From Sipunculus nudus (Eukaryota > Annelida > Sipuncula > Golfingiida > Sipunculidae), in NCBI GenBank assembly GCA_026874595.1, contig CM049306.1, positions 16,143,019-16,207,018 of the forward strand: a DNA stretch of 64,000 bases, in the 5' to 3' direction. The notes under the pieces are model-generated. The model saw nothing but the letters and a program-made list of their open reading frames with translations, ran no database searches and had not been told where the DNA came from. Positions 37,396 through 48,302 of this stretch are shown piece after piece (position 1 is the stretch's first letter; each line of letters starts with the position of its first letter). A program made the position numbers and the translations under genes.

Positions 37396-37868
37396 TGTTA
37401 AAGGTGCCCAATCACCTACCTTTTGAAAAAGAATTTATGTGATTTCTGGCTACCTCTGTGTATATATAAATGGTCAAAGGGTAATTTTTGGTTTTGAAAA
37501 GTGCTTATAAGGCCTTTGTGAAGGATGTGTGAATTTGTTTATCAACAACATGCTTGTAAACACAGTTGACAAACGAAAAAAACATGTAACATAAGATGGT
37601 ATTTTGCATATATGCAGAGGTAAAAAAGTCACTTGTTGCAAAATGCTATTTTCAAAGCACTGGCATATCTGACTTGCTGCCAGATGCTCATATTGAATTT
37701 GTTTTAATTATTTTGGTGGGCCCCCACAAATTAAAAACACGTTGATATAAACAAAACAAGCAGCCTATGTGCAGTGATATCCACATTTTCTGACCTATTT
37801 TTATGACAGCTCCAAGGGATTATTTTTAGTTTATAAAGACCTGATAGGTGATTGGGCCCCTTTAAAAA
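37396..37868. mobile_element. TTAA-flanked MITE
   Basis: The left end TTAAAGGTGCCCAATCACCT (37397 onward) is inverted at the right end (AGGTGATTGGGCCCCTTTAA). The ~470-bp inside is AT-rich without a transposase. TTAA at both ends is the target used by piggyBac-type transposons, so this may be a non-autonomous relative. A single similar end (TTAAAGGGGCCTATTCCAAT) lies at 31541. Confidence 0.6.
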
Positions 37869-38805
37869 AGTATACTGGTAGTTCATTTTAATTGGATAAA
37901 TTATAGAGCATATCATTCTATAAAATGTAACACTTTAAATTAAATGGATTTCCATATTATCTTGACTTTATCAGTTTTTCAGCATAAAACCAAATCTTTG
38001 TTTGAGTGGTTTGAATACATAATACAGTCTATAAACCTCTGTGTAACAATTAGGTTATCTATTTAACTTTATTAGATGTACCATTTGTAAAGGACTTGCA
38101 CAATACATCAACATATTTGTAACTTTTGCATTAGTAATAGTGATCATGGCAGAAGATAATACACTTTGTGGTAAGTGTCTGAGTACCATAAAGACAAATC
38201 TTTAGATTCTCATAAAATTACTAATATTTTATTAATTATCGTAGGCTGATAATCCATTTCTCTTGGTGACTATAGTTCTGTCAATAACTGAAGATCAAAC
38301 CCTCATCAGTGATCAGTATAAAAACTCTCCCAATAGTTCAGTCATGTACCTTAATTAAAGGACACAGAAAACCACCTGGTGTTTTGATCTACATTCAGGG
38401 ATTTCTATGAATTTTATTCCTTCTGTACACATATTTTTAATGCATCATTATACCCTTGGCAGTGCTGATAAAAATAAAATGAAATTTCTACAGGTCAGCA
38501 TTTATCAAATATGTTTACAAAGATCAAAAGATGATAACCATTAAATTAATTTATGCTGCCAAAGCAAAGTGCAAAACTTTTACAAAAACTGCTAATGACG
38601 AGTCTTAAATTCATTACTGCAGCTATTATTATTTGCATTTTATCAATTTAATGTATTGCATTTCATAGACTCAGTAATCACAGGCAGGTATAATCCATTG
38701 CCACTGTGTATCATAATGAAAGAACATGAAAGTTGAATCATCCATAACCCATCAATGCTTTTCTAGAAATTCTCTGTGGTGTATTATGGCAAGGGATGCA
38801 GAATA

Positions 38806-38827
38806 GTGATCCATTTAAATGGATCAC
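38806..38827. repeat. Perfect 22-bp palindrome and 16-bp tandem
   Basis: GTGATCCATTT and its exact inverse AAATGGATCAC are adjacent. Directly after it GAGTGCATCCAC occurs twice in tandem (38836-38860). This lies 90 bp beyond the donor side of the exon at 38914-39018. Confidence 0.7.
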
Positions 38828-38913
38828 CCACAGAGTGCATCCACGGAGTGCATCCACGTCCACAGTTTGATAAACCCGCCTGTACTCTGATAGTCACAGC
38901 TAGGCCCATCTAC

Positions 38914-39018
38914 TATTTCTCATTAAAAACCCTCCTGATATCCTTTTAGAAGACACTGCTGGAACAAAGCAGATCAAAAGAGCACTGCTTTCATTCATCA
39001 ATAAAGCAGAAATCCAAT
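38914..39018 (-). CDS. Exon of unidentified minus-strand gene
   Basis: One of the strongest acceptors in the window, a long pyrimidine tract ending GGTCATACAG, precedes a 34-codon open frame. It begins WISALLMNESSALLICF and continues through a Ser/Lys/Arg segment to LMRN. The suggested donor is AATA|GTAGAT; a shorter form would stop at GCA|GTGTCT. The length of 105 nt is two bases, 34 codons and one base. The alternation of hydrophobic residues suggests an amphipathic helix pair. The strength of the acceptor is the main evidence; the exit phase does not match the next candidate at 35487-35592, so an exon in between is probably missing. Confidence 0.45.
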
Positions 39019-39393
39019 CTGTATGACCAGGAGAAAAAGCTGGAATAGAAGTGCAAGCTTTACTCGCATATTAATAACAGAGGAACAGTCGTGAGGCTGG
39101 CTTATAGGAAAATTTCCAGATTTACCCTGGCATTGGGTTACCAATCAGGTTCTGTGCATGCTGACATCATATTTGGTGACTCAGATTTAATGTGACAGTA
39201 AAGGCCACTTCTGAGTGATGTTATACTAGAAGTGGTTATTTGACCAACATCAGCTGCTGAAACTCACAGATATTTATCCAATAGTTAATATGGTATCCAT
39301 TGTATCTATTTTACTGACAGTAAAATCTTTAACATTAGTGAAATCTGGTTATTTGATCACAAGTGTGAAGTACAAAGGTATATGCATTGATAT

Positions 39394-40192
39394 TTGTATC
39401 CACCAAAACGAAGTTTTGCGGATACTATGTTTTTGACCGGGTTCCGCCGCCGCTGCATTCGTTTCCGGAGAACTCCTCTGAGACTACTGGACCGATTTTT
39501 CCAAAACTTACACCAATTATCAGGTCACATGTGAACTGGTGCCTAACCAATTGGCCTTGACCTCGGACCTTTCCTCTCTGCCCAGCATCCGTTTGTGCGT
39601 CTGTTTCCACACATGAACCCTCATATCTCGGGAACTGTTTGACCGATCAGGAAAAAAATTTTGTACAAATGTAGCCCTTAGATAGCTTTATAACATACTA
39701 AAAAAAATGGTGGGGCCACTTGCAACCATGTTTGCATGGTGTCCATCTGTTCATCTGCCTTGGGTTAAAATCACTCTTATCTCTACAGTGGTTTTACTGA
39801 TTCACCTGAAATTTGGCATGCGTATACATCCTAGATAGCTTTCATGATTTTATGACAGGTGGCGCCACCTACATATTAACGTTCATGCTGTAGACATCCA
39901 TGCTTATATCTCCGGACCCATTCGACCAATCAGGAAAAAATTTTTACACAAATGTAGCCCTTGGGTAGCTTTATAATATACACAAAAATGATGGCACCAC
40001 CTGCAGCCATTTTTGCACAGCGTCCATCTGTTTGTCTGCCTTGGGTTAAAATCACTCATATATATATTCCATTCTAATATGTAACACATGTAACTCTATT
40101 TCCCCTTGCCACTCAATCCATGCCTCACTTCACCCGTCCTACTCTGATTTTGGCGGATACACACAGTCGCTTGTCGACTACCCGTATTCTAG
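39394..40192 (+). mobile_element. Full-length family C element with inverted termini
   Basis: The left end is TTGTATCCACCAAAACG followed by its own inverted copy (TTTTGCGGATAC), forming a hairpin. The right end has TTTTGGCGGATACA at 40148-40161, the inverse of the left end. A stem-loop AGTCG-cttgt-CGACT follows at 40165-40179, and CTAG comes 9 bp later at 40189-40192, followed by T. The inside has GGTGGCGCCACC at 39858-39869. Stem-loop, short gap and CTAG|T resemble the 3' end of Helitron-like elements. No transposase or Rep/helicase is encoded, so it is non-autonomous. Confidence 0.7.
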
Positions 40193-40199
40193 TTTTTTT

Positions 40200-41340
40200 T
40201 ATTTTAAAAAAAACTTAAGGGCAGTGTTGCAGACAGACACATAATCACCATCACACACACAAACAGTTAATTGTTCTCATGCAGCTCACCATGGTTAATG
40301 ACTGCCACAAATCCCTTATGTCAACTAAATTTGGTTCATCATTTTCCACTGAGTGCATGTATAAGGACTGTCAGTAAACTTGATAAAGTGTGTGGTGGGT
40401 GTATGAGTTCATGTGCATGTGTGTGTGTATTGATTATCCTTACAGTCTAGCCATACCTTCAGGTATGCCACAAGAAATGTCATTACGTGATGTAAATGCA
40501 CCAAGAATGAATTTTGTGTACCATAATGTACACCTCTTCTTCTGGTGTAATATATATGCAGCATCAGGTGCGTTGGAAAATGAGTGTCAGATAGATACAC
40601 AATTACATATATTTGTCATTCTCAGGATGTGCTGTGAGACTATTACAATAATAAGTAAATCCTTGGGTCAGTAGGTCACTGTGGTCCTAGTTGAAGATAG
40701 ATAGAGACATACTGCTTTATATCATTCCAATTTAAGCTGTCCTAGAAATCAGGAAAACCCCAGAAAATGAGTATCCGTTTTTTCCTGGCAGGGATTTTGA
40801 TAAAATGCCTAAAATCAGGGAAAAGTAAGGGAATTCTATTGGCCCAAATAGAAATTGCTCTGTCGGTTATATTTTATTTCATGTTCATGACCATGCACTA
40901 TATTTACTGGATGACTGACCATGGTGGCTTGATTATTAATGTGGGAATTAGTAAAAATTAGCATAGATTTTGAAAATTAATCCAGGAAACCTCAGGAATC
41001 TTTATTTCCATGAAAAACTTGGAACCTAAAGATAAGAATTTATATAACATGTTAGAGCATGGTGTTATAACGTTAGATGTGAATGTAACATTTGAGCAGT
41101 AAACTGGAGTAAGCTAAGCAATTGACCAGCATAAAGTCAAAGAAAATGCAAGGATTCAAAAATCATAACATTGACATTTTATTATAAAATAATAGAACAT
41201 ATATGGTTTGTGGTTGGTGTTTCTTATTAAATAATAATGGAGACAAGCATCTGATGATTAATCATTTATTGTAAATATAAACCTTTTCATAGGCTTATAT
41301 ATAACCCAGTAGACAGATGAGAATAATGTATATTTCACAA
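40200..41340. other. Unique sequence with short CA/GT runs
   Basis: A CACACACACA run near 40251 and a GTGTGTGTGT run near 40420. The overlapping frames at 40390-40674 on both strands have no splice support. Confidence 0.4.
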
Positions 41341-41489
41341 AAGTAGTGATCTTGGCATTCAGAGGTTAATTAAGTTGAAAATGTTCACCTTATTTTTAAA
41401 TGGTTCTGTTAGGGTTTGTAGTAAGTAACATTTTTTTTTATATTGCCAAGCCACCAGCCTCCATGACAACACCACTTTTATGGTAATAT

Positions 41490-41653
41490 ATTCAAGGTCA
41501 CTTTCTTTATTTATGCTGAGGGTACAATCTACACTATCTACAGAACAATCAGTCACCCACTTCAAAGAATAGGAGCTGTTGAGGCACACTCAAAGTGACA
41601 GTTTCTTCAGTGCTTCAAGCTGGAGTCTTGGATCTTGGAAATTTATCATACCT
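41490..41653 (-). CDS. Probable exon with an in-frame TGA
   Basis: On the minus strand a good acceptor (CACCTCTTCTAATAG) precedes an open frame beginning PGMINFQDPRLQLEALKKL. The frame meets a single TGA at about 41593-41595, then stays open through CLNSSYSLKWVTDC and beyond. The entry phase fits the exon at 45964-46223. A donor near GAAA|GTGACC would give the exit phase needed by the exon at 38914-39018. The TGA has four possible meanings: the exon is really two blocks, the locus is decaying, the base is an error or polymorphism, or the stop is genuine. The lower boundary is approximate. Confidence 0.35.
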
Positions 41654-41659
41654 GGTCTA

Positions 41660-43380
41660 TTAGAAGAGGTGTTGACATATTATGTTCCATCTCACTTTAT
41701 AAAATCACACATGGTCAACTGTTTGTTGAGTCTGTTGGTGGGAGAATAAATTTCCAACTATATAGCATAGTAAAACTGGCTGACTAACATGAAAACATCA
41801 CATGATCTTGCTGAATTGTTGGCTTTACCAGCTTGGTCATGTTAGATATTTATGACAATAATTTGTGTTAAATAAATATCAAGAATAAATTCATAAAAAT
41901 CACAATAGTCTAGTGGCTATTTTGCCCAAGGTGGTGGTCATATTGAGTAGTTATCATTATAGGAAATATTCACCTTAGCAGCAGACAGTCAAGTTTTGAG
42001 GCTTTGAGTTTACTTTACTTCTTAGTCATAATAGAACAGGCTAGTAACAATCTAGTGATTCCAATACAGGCTTTGTTTCTGAATCTGACAAGTTATCATC
42101 AACTTGGACTTAGCAGTGTGGCTACCATGCTCTGCTTCTAAGATGTAATGCATCTTCTACTTGTGTATTGTTTAAGTGGAGTTATGTAGAAAACTGTTGT
42201 CTTCTACAGTCTTCTGGTCATAGTCTTTATCGTAGGGTGCACTTTCTTCATCAAGGAGTGAATGGTTCAGAAGATGCAAAACAAACTCTTCAACTACTCA
42301 AACTTCTGCTTGGATTACATGCTCCTCGTAGAGTCAAGAATGTCTACAATAATGAAAAGGCCACAAATATTATGAATATATACACAGACAGGAGAGTCAC
42401 AGTGATCAACTTGTGGTTAACCTGCCTGACCGGTTGGTGTGGGTTCAGATCTGACAAAGGCATAGATTGTCTAATGGTGAACCCTCACCAAAAGTCTTGA
42501 ATTAATTGGGCAGATTTCTTCTGAAGTTGGAGCTAGGGCAAAGGTTTCTGGTGTTTGGCCCACCTTAATGAGTGGTTATATCACCATGCTAGAGATATAA
42601 CCTGTTTTTATGGTAAACTGTCTGATGTTTGATCTCTTTGAAAGAAACCAGTAGTATACCAGTGTGTTCAAAACACAGTTTCCTGGCCCAGGGTTTGTAT
42701 TGAGACATACTTAGGTACAAAGGGACAGACCATAAGATTATTAAGAATAAACTCAATAAAACATACATTGAGGTCATTATTTCCCCTTTGTATATATATT
42801 TACTACAATTAGTTGATTATACCAGTGATTTCCAGTACAGATGTTATATTTTGAATGAATTGGGGTATATAGCAAGCATCATTTTCACCAAAATTATTTT
42901 ATTTTCACACAAATATTGATATGTAATCAGTCCTCCATTAGGCACCACTACAGACTAAAAAAATTTTCCAAAGATTAATTATGTAAAACCAAAAATTTGA
43001 AAGAGAGGTCCAACTTTGATATTGATTACAAATATCTTTTGGAAATTCAATCAGTGAACCTTTATAATCTTCTAAATATATCCCTGTATTGGCAATCTCC
43101 AGGATGAATTGAATACACATATATCATCTGCTGTGTTGTTTTACATCTCTCTTACATCTGATGCAAGCCTGAATAAATTTAGATATAATATCCTGCCGCA
43201 GGTAGATTGTGTCCAAGACTAGATTGATGATTAATGGCCAGTCAGTTAACCTTAAGGGCTAATTGATTAAATTCTAGTCAAACATGCAGCCACTTTTCTG
43301 CATTTCCATGTTTTACTGAATATCCTTGCTTTGTAAAGAAAACACTGTCTTAATGAGCCATAGTCTTCAAAGAGAATATT
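41660..43380. other. Intron between candidate exons
   Basis: The plus frame at 42168-42500 (110 codons) and the minus frame at 42938-43120 are open, but neither has both good splice borders and matching phase. The minus one could be a missed exon. Confidence 0.35.
42400..42470 (+). other. Weak tRNA-like or SINE-like stretch
   Basis: GTGGTTAACCTGCCTGACCG followed by GTGTGGGTTCAGATCTGAC resembles the A-box-to-B-box layout of tRNA-derived SINEs. No cloverleaf can be drawn, and no tRNA gene is claimed. Confidence 0.2.
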
Positions 43381-43383
43381 TTT

Positions 43384-44442
43384 AGCCCTCAGCCCTTAGG
43401 CTGATGGGCTATTGTCGTCACCCAAGCTGTCCGTCCGTCCGTCCGTCCGTCGTGCCGTCGTGCCGTCCGTCCGTCCGGCGTCCGTTAACTTTAACCTTGT
43501 GAGCGGGATATCTTGAAAAGGATTCACCGTCAGAATTTTATTTCCTCGGTAAAGATGTATAGCGACAAAATCTCGGTCAAGTTCGAAGATTGGTGACCTT
43601 GACCTTTTTCTACATTTTAGAGCTGATTATAGAAAAACACTTAGATGCTTATTACTCAGGAACCATTTGGTGGATTTTCACAAAACTTTCTATGATTATT
43701 GGGACTGATAATCTGTACCTGCTACACAAGTTTGGTGGCGCCACCTACAATTTCTGATTTTTAATGAATTTTTATCAGATTTTTCAACTTTGGGCTTGTG
43801 AGCGGGATATCTCTAAAAGGTTTCACCGTAGGAATTTTATTTTTTCGGTGAAGATGTATATTGACAAAATCTCAGTCAAGCTCAAAGATGGGTGACCTTG
43901 ACCTATTTTTCTACGTTTTAGAGCTGATTATAGAAAAAAACATTTAGAAGCTTATTTCTTAGGAACCATTGGGTGGAATTTCACAATACTTACTATGATT
44001 ATAGGGACTGATGGTCTGTAACTGCTGCACAAGTTTGGGGGCGCCACCTGCAATTTCTGATTTTTAATGAATTTTTCTTGGAGTTTTTCAATTTTGGCCT
44101 TGTGAGCAGGATATCTCTAAAAGGATTCACAATAGGAATTTTATTTCTTTGGTGAAGATGCATATCAACAAAATCTCGGTCAAGTTCGAAGATGGGTGAC
44201 CTTGACCTGCTTTTCAAGGTCACAGAGCTTATAATAGAATAAAACTTAGAAGCTTATTTTCAGGAGGCATTTGATGGATTGTTATGAGTCTTAGTACATA
44301 CCTCTCCATTTTAAATTTATAACTGAGACATGTACAGATATACATCCATGTGAGAACAGATATTTAGTACTTGTCACTGTTACCACCTCTAAACACTGTT
44401 CTTTTGGCTGAGGGCTTTTGTCAGCTTCAGCTGATATTCTAG
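43384..44442 (+). mobile_element. Family G element with ~300-bp units
   Basis: The left end AGCCCTCAGCCCTTAGGC folds on TGATGGGCT and is inverted at the right end (GGCTGAGGGCTTTT, 44406-44419). GTCCGTCCGT repeats follow. Three units start with TTGTGAGCGGGATATC at 43497, 43796 and 44099; GGTGGCGCCACC is at 43734-43745, with a variant at about 44037. TGACCTTGACCT occurs in each unit. The right end has TCAGC-ttca-GCTGA, TATT and CTAG|TTTT. Confidence 0.75.
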
Positions 44443-44529
44443 TTTTACTTTTGTGGTTAAACTTGCAATTTGTTATATATACTTTTCTATCGTTTTCATA
44501 GATGATAATAAATAGAGCACTATCATGGT

Positions 44530-44935
44530 TCTCTTCGGCAGGAATAGGGGCAGGTCCTTGTACCTTAACCTGTACCTATACACAATTAAAGTACCTCTGC
44601 CTGGAACTGTGCCTGGATGTCAAGGGTAGGAAGTACCCTGTACCTGGGCTGAAGTATATCTACTTTGTAAAATGTATTCCTGGGGGTGCATTGTATGATA
44701 TTGAAAATGGGCAGGTTAACTTTCATATAGGTGACATTTATGCAGTTATCATTAGTTCAAATGTCTTTAAAAGGAATTACAGTTATCTCTGCCAGTACCT
44801 AGGTACTTTTCCTTGATCCTTTACCCAGGTACTTTTCCTTGATCCTGTAGGCAGGTACTTTGTGAAGGTCATGTACCTTTATCTGGATCTGTACCTGACT
44901 ATCTCACAAGTACATGTACCTGTACCAAGGTACAG
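44530..44935. repeat. GTACCT/AGGTAC minisatellite
   Basis: GTACCT or its complement AGGTAC occurs well over a dozen times. The densest part has two copies of AGGTACTTTTCCTTGATCCT about 28 bp apart near 44805-44850. Because the hexamer contains GTAC, many copies form short palindromes. The 104-codon plus frame here is explained by this repeat. Confidence 0.6.
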
Positions 44936-44939
44936 TGGC

Positions 44940-45960
44940 TTGTTCCTGGCCCCAACCCTGCTCTTTAGTCATTGAATCACAACAGACTGATGAAATATTT
45001 AAACATGAAATGCTGCATGGTCATCTGTTTTATCTAATTCTAATGCTTAATTACAGTACTACATAACATACCTATGAAACTGTATGAAGGTTTAATTTTT
45101 ATTTAAATGAAAATATTTTAATGACTTTAACACAAAAATGTCTTTGTTCATTAAAACATATAAATTCTTTTTACTGAGTGGATCAATCCAGGATGGTTTA
45201 GCTTTAATCATTCATTTGTACTAAGGTTTATAAAGCCTGTTGTAAAGTCACAGTGTACTTTTCTTCAGCCTTAATATTATCCATATTGGTGCAATTAAAA
45301 ACATGTTGAATGAGTTCATAAGTGAATAATTATTGCCATTTGCTACTATTGAGTATTCATTGCTGTGCACTCCATGTTGATACTTGTATGTTTCATTTCA
45401 AATATAATCATCAAATCTTATCTGCAGTGTCCAGTTCATACAACACATTTAGATTATAATTTTAACAATTATGAATTCTATCTGTTCTTACCTACTTTAA
45501 GTAAATGTAAAAATAAGTAAAAGTTTCATGTTGAAATCACAATATTAATTATATGCTATTTGAAAAAATACAATTTTGATAAAGTTAGCATATAATTTCC
45601 ACTGATTTGGAAATAAATATGTGATACGTTTTGTCATTTTTGTTGTCAGAGTTAAGTTTAGTGTCATATTCCTGATCAGTTTGTCAGCTTGGCTAGAGAT
45701 TTGTTTGTGAGACTGACACCATGGTGGCACTGTCACACTGTCAGATTTCTTTTATTTAACAAACATTTTTTATGTACTTGGAATATATGTTTGTTTCTGT
45801 AATGGCAACACTTGAGGAAGATATAATATCACCCAATTGATTATGTCACTCACAATGTGACCCAGAAACTCAAGAGAATGTAAACAGAGTTATTTGTCAG
45901 AATGTCCTGCAGTTCTTCCATGATTCTTTTGCAGCTGTAAGTGTGAATGAAGAGTGATTT
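44940..45960. other. Unique intron sequence
   Basis: A minus-strand frame at 45545-45736 looks mildly coding but lacks a good acceptor. Confidence 0.35.
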
Positions 45961-45963
45961 CAC

Positions 45964-46223
45964 CGCCCAGTTCCATCCTTGTTCAGCCTGTCACAGGGCT
46001 CAGTGAATTCTAACAAGAGAGAGTTTTTATGCTGACAAGCCAAATATGAAGGTATTGCATGGTAACATGTGGTGAGATGAACCTTGTAATGTTTTCTAAA
46101 GTTCTTGAGTTCCCCCTTTGTAATACAATCTGTGAGTGTCACACATCTCACATTCTGACAGAAATTTGAGATGTTACGGCAAAAGAAATTTATCAACTTC
46201 TGAAACCTGATGCTTGTTGGAGC
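45964..46223 (-). CDS. Exon of unidentified minus-strand gene (86 codons)
   Basis: The exon is open for 86 codons plus two bases. A pyrimidine-rich stretch on the minus strand precedes the acceptor (ATATTTAAG), and the donor is CG|GTGAAA. The peptide contains IRFQKLINFFCRNISNFC followed by basic and aromatic helical-looking segments, and ends near NKDGTG. It starts in phase 0, matching the end of the exon at 47012-47129. It leaves two bases (CG) that would be completed by the A opening the block at about 41.65 kb. An alternative, earlier donor is AAG|GTTCAT. Coding status is inferred from length, codon texture and phase; the family is unknown. Confidence 0.5.
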
Positions 46224-47011
46224 CTTAAATATTGCAGATATCACATACACAAAAACGGAAACATAAGAGTAGAAATTATACTTTTTATCAAACTTGATAC
46301 CTATGAAATAGGGGTAATAGGATACAGTTTTGATCAGGAAGTGACATTTTCTTTACCTTGTAACAACATCTTGTTCTATTTAGTAACAAGAGTGCTTGTT
46401 AAATGATAAGAATTATTTGAGAAAGGTAAAAAATGACCTGGCTTTGAAACTAGATAAGGATCAATTCCAAAAGTCAATAGTTTTTTTCTGATATCAGGAC
46501 TTGCTGCAGTCATACTATTTTTATTTTTGTAATATTTAAGAATATTTTTTTTTAAAACTTGTGTAGTCTATATATAAAATAACCACAGGTTACAAGATGA
46601 TTTAACATTAAGGAAGTATAAAAAGCAGTACCCATGCATATTTATATAGAATCAGTTTTGTCAAAGTTATATAGCCATTTTATTCTCTAACTTATGAGGT
46701 AAAAAATGATTAAATGAATGCCAAGTATGTCACAATTTATGTACAATGACAGGATGATCAGTTATAGGTTTACTGAGAGCTGATGGGATTCCTCTCATCT
46801 TCTTGCAGTATCGAACGTGATAAGACAGTGATGACATCATTTTACCTGTCATCATAACCATCTTTTATATTTTATTCATGAAAATATGTTTGTTATGAAA
46901 AATATGGCCTACTTATACAGCATATGTGCAAGTTTGTCTGTAGATTAAGAAAATTTTTATGGTAAAATAAATCACACAGTTACTAATGAAGCCAGGAGGC
47001 ATAAAAAACAC

Positions 47012-47129
47012 CTCGTTGCACTGTAAAATTGCCTCCGTCGTCTGCCAGAGGGCCGTGACTGACAAACTAAACATATCCCAGCAGAGTGTGAGAATGATCC
47101 CGTCATCCTTCATGAAGGGCCTCATGCCT
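47012..47129 (-). CDS. Exon of unidentified minus-strand gene
   Basis: This 118-nt block is bounded by TTCACAG upstream and GAG|GTGTTT downstream on the minus strand. It is clearly richer in G+C than its surroundings, with many codons ending in C or G, as expected of coding sequence. The peptide begins GMRPFMKDDGIILTLCWD and continues through a Leu/Ser/Thr-rich stretch ending at QCNE. The exon takes one base to complete a split Arg codon with the exon at 47181-47349 and ends on a codon boundary, which matches the next exon at 45964-46223. The donor (GTGTTT) is weak. The family is not recognised; a helical repeat protein is possible but unproven. Confidence 0.55.
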
Positions 47130-47180
47130 CTGTGAATATCAAAATACTTTTTTTTTATTGTTGCTAGTCTAACTGTCAAC

Positions 47181-47349
47181 CTGCTCAAGCAAGGTCGAGA
47201 TGAATATGATTTGTACCTGTCAATAAAGTGTAATCTTCTGAGGCAAGCACCGATAAAGAAATCACTACAAAAAATTGTCTGCTTTATGAACTGACAGCAG
47301 ATGGTACCTGCCAACTTGTGAGTACGGGAAATGTGCCTTGGAGAAACTT
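47181..47349 (-). CDS. Exon of unidentified minus-strand gene (most 5' resolved)
   Basis: The sequence shows a 55-codon open frame on the minus strand, with CAG just before it (TGTTTTGTTCAG) and GT just after it (AGCAG|GTTGAC). The exon is 169 nt: two bases, 55 codons, then two bases. The peptide includes HKLAGTICCQFIKQTIFC and is rich in Leu, Ile, Cys and Phe, which suggests helices. The two leftover bases (AG) join the first base of the next exon to make an Arg codon, so the frame runs on into the exon at 47012-47129. No domain is recognised. The open frame and splice borders are seen; coding status is inferred. No start codon was placed, so more 5' exons probably lie higher in the window or beyond it. 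Confidence 0.55.
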
Positions 47350-48300
47350 CTGAACAAAACAGTTTTTGTTAACGAATTGTTTATGTTATAAGAGGCTTAA
47401 AATTTTGTGGCAATATTTAAAAAAAAAAAAACACTGTTTCTCCAAATTTCTTATATGAAAAGATGAATAATGTGTGAAAGTATAATTAAAAAGTAGATTT
47501 ATTCAGAAAGGAGAAGAATATCACTATGCATCCAATAAGCATTCAATGAATATCATATTCTTTGGTTTTCTTTAAGCCCAGTTCCTCCACAGAGAGGCCT
47601 ATAGGAGTTGATGAGTTCATTTCAGTATATATAAGAATTGGGTCACAGGTTCTTTGGGTCTTAGGTGCACCTGTCCTCAGAGTGCACACCATCAGTTACA
47701 ATTTGCACTAAATCTAGACCTACAGCTGGTTTTCACAATTTCATCTCTGGGCAAAGTAATATATTCATTGGTGATAGAATTGGACCAAATATTATACCTT
47801 CACCTAATAACCAAATAGACAATTCCCCCAATATCACCTGGTTCTACCATGTTAATGCCAGCTGCTACTGATCTCCAACATGGCAACTAGTGGTGGGCTG
47901 ATCATCGAGTTTTATCAAAAGTCAGTCGCTTTGCTGCCACTTTCAAGAGCTCGATTACCAATGGCAACGATTGATTATGGGGGCTTCTTGCCTGCCCATC
48001 TCAAATATTAAATTAACAATAAAGAGATGGACCATATATTGAGAAAGACGCTAGGAAAATATGAGATAAGTAGTAGTTTTAAGGAAATGACCCTGAAAAG
48101 AAACATATTCAATCAAAATCTACATTAATAGCAATTCAAGCACCTGTGATCATAACAAGCATAGAACAGACTTTTTAGGTTGTATTCCTTTTTAACCGTC
48201 TTTGAAAATTTATTCCATTTTTTTTTATTATGATCAAGCTGATAACTCGCACTGAAAATTAAAAAAATTGACCTAGTTTTTCTACCCAAAAACAAATAGA
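47350..48300. other. Unique sequence above the exon chain
   Basis: A plus-strand frame follows TTTGGGTCTTAG (47665-47871) but has no clear donor. The upstream part of the minus-strand gene would lie here or higher. Confidence 0.35.
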
Positions 48301-48302
48301 AA

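Noticed and set aside
42400-42470. tRNA gene
   Set aside because: B-box-like and A-box-like words are present but no acceptor stem or cloverleaf forms.
42168-42500. 110-codon plus-strand frame
   Set aside because: No homology recognised and no consistent splice borders; length is not unusual in a 64-kb window.
42938-43120. Exon on the minus strand (ILEIANTGIYLEDYKGS)
   Set aside because: Peptide looks plausible, but a TGA precedes it and no acceptor gives a usable phase.
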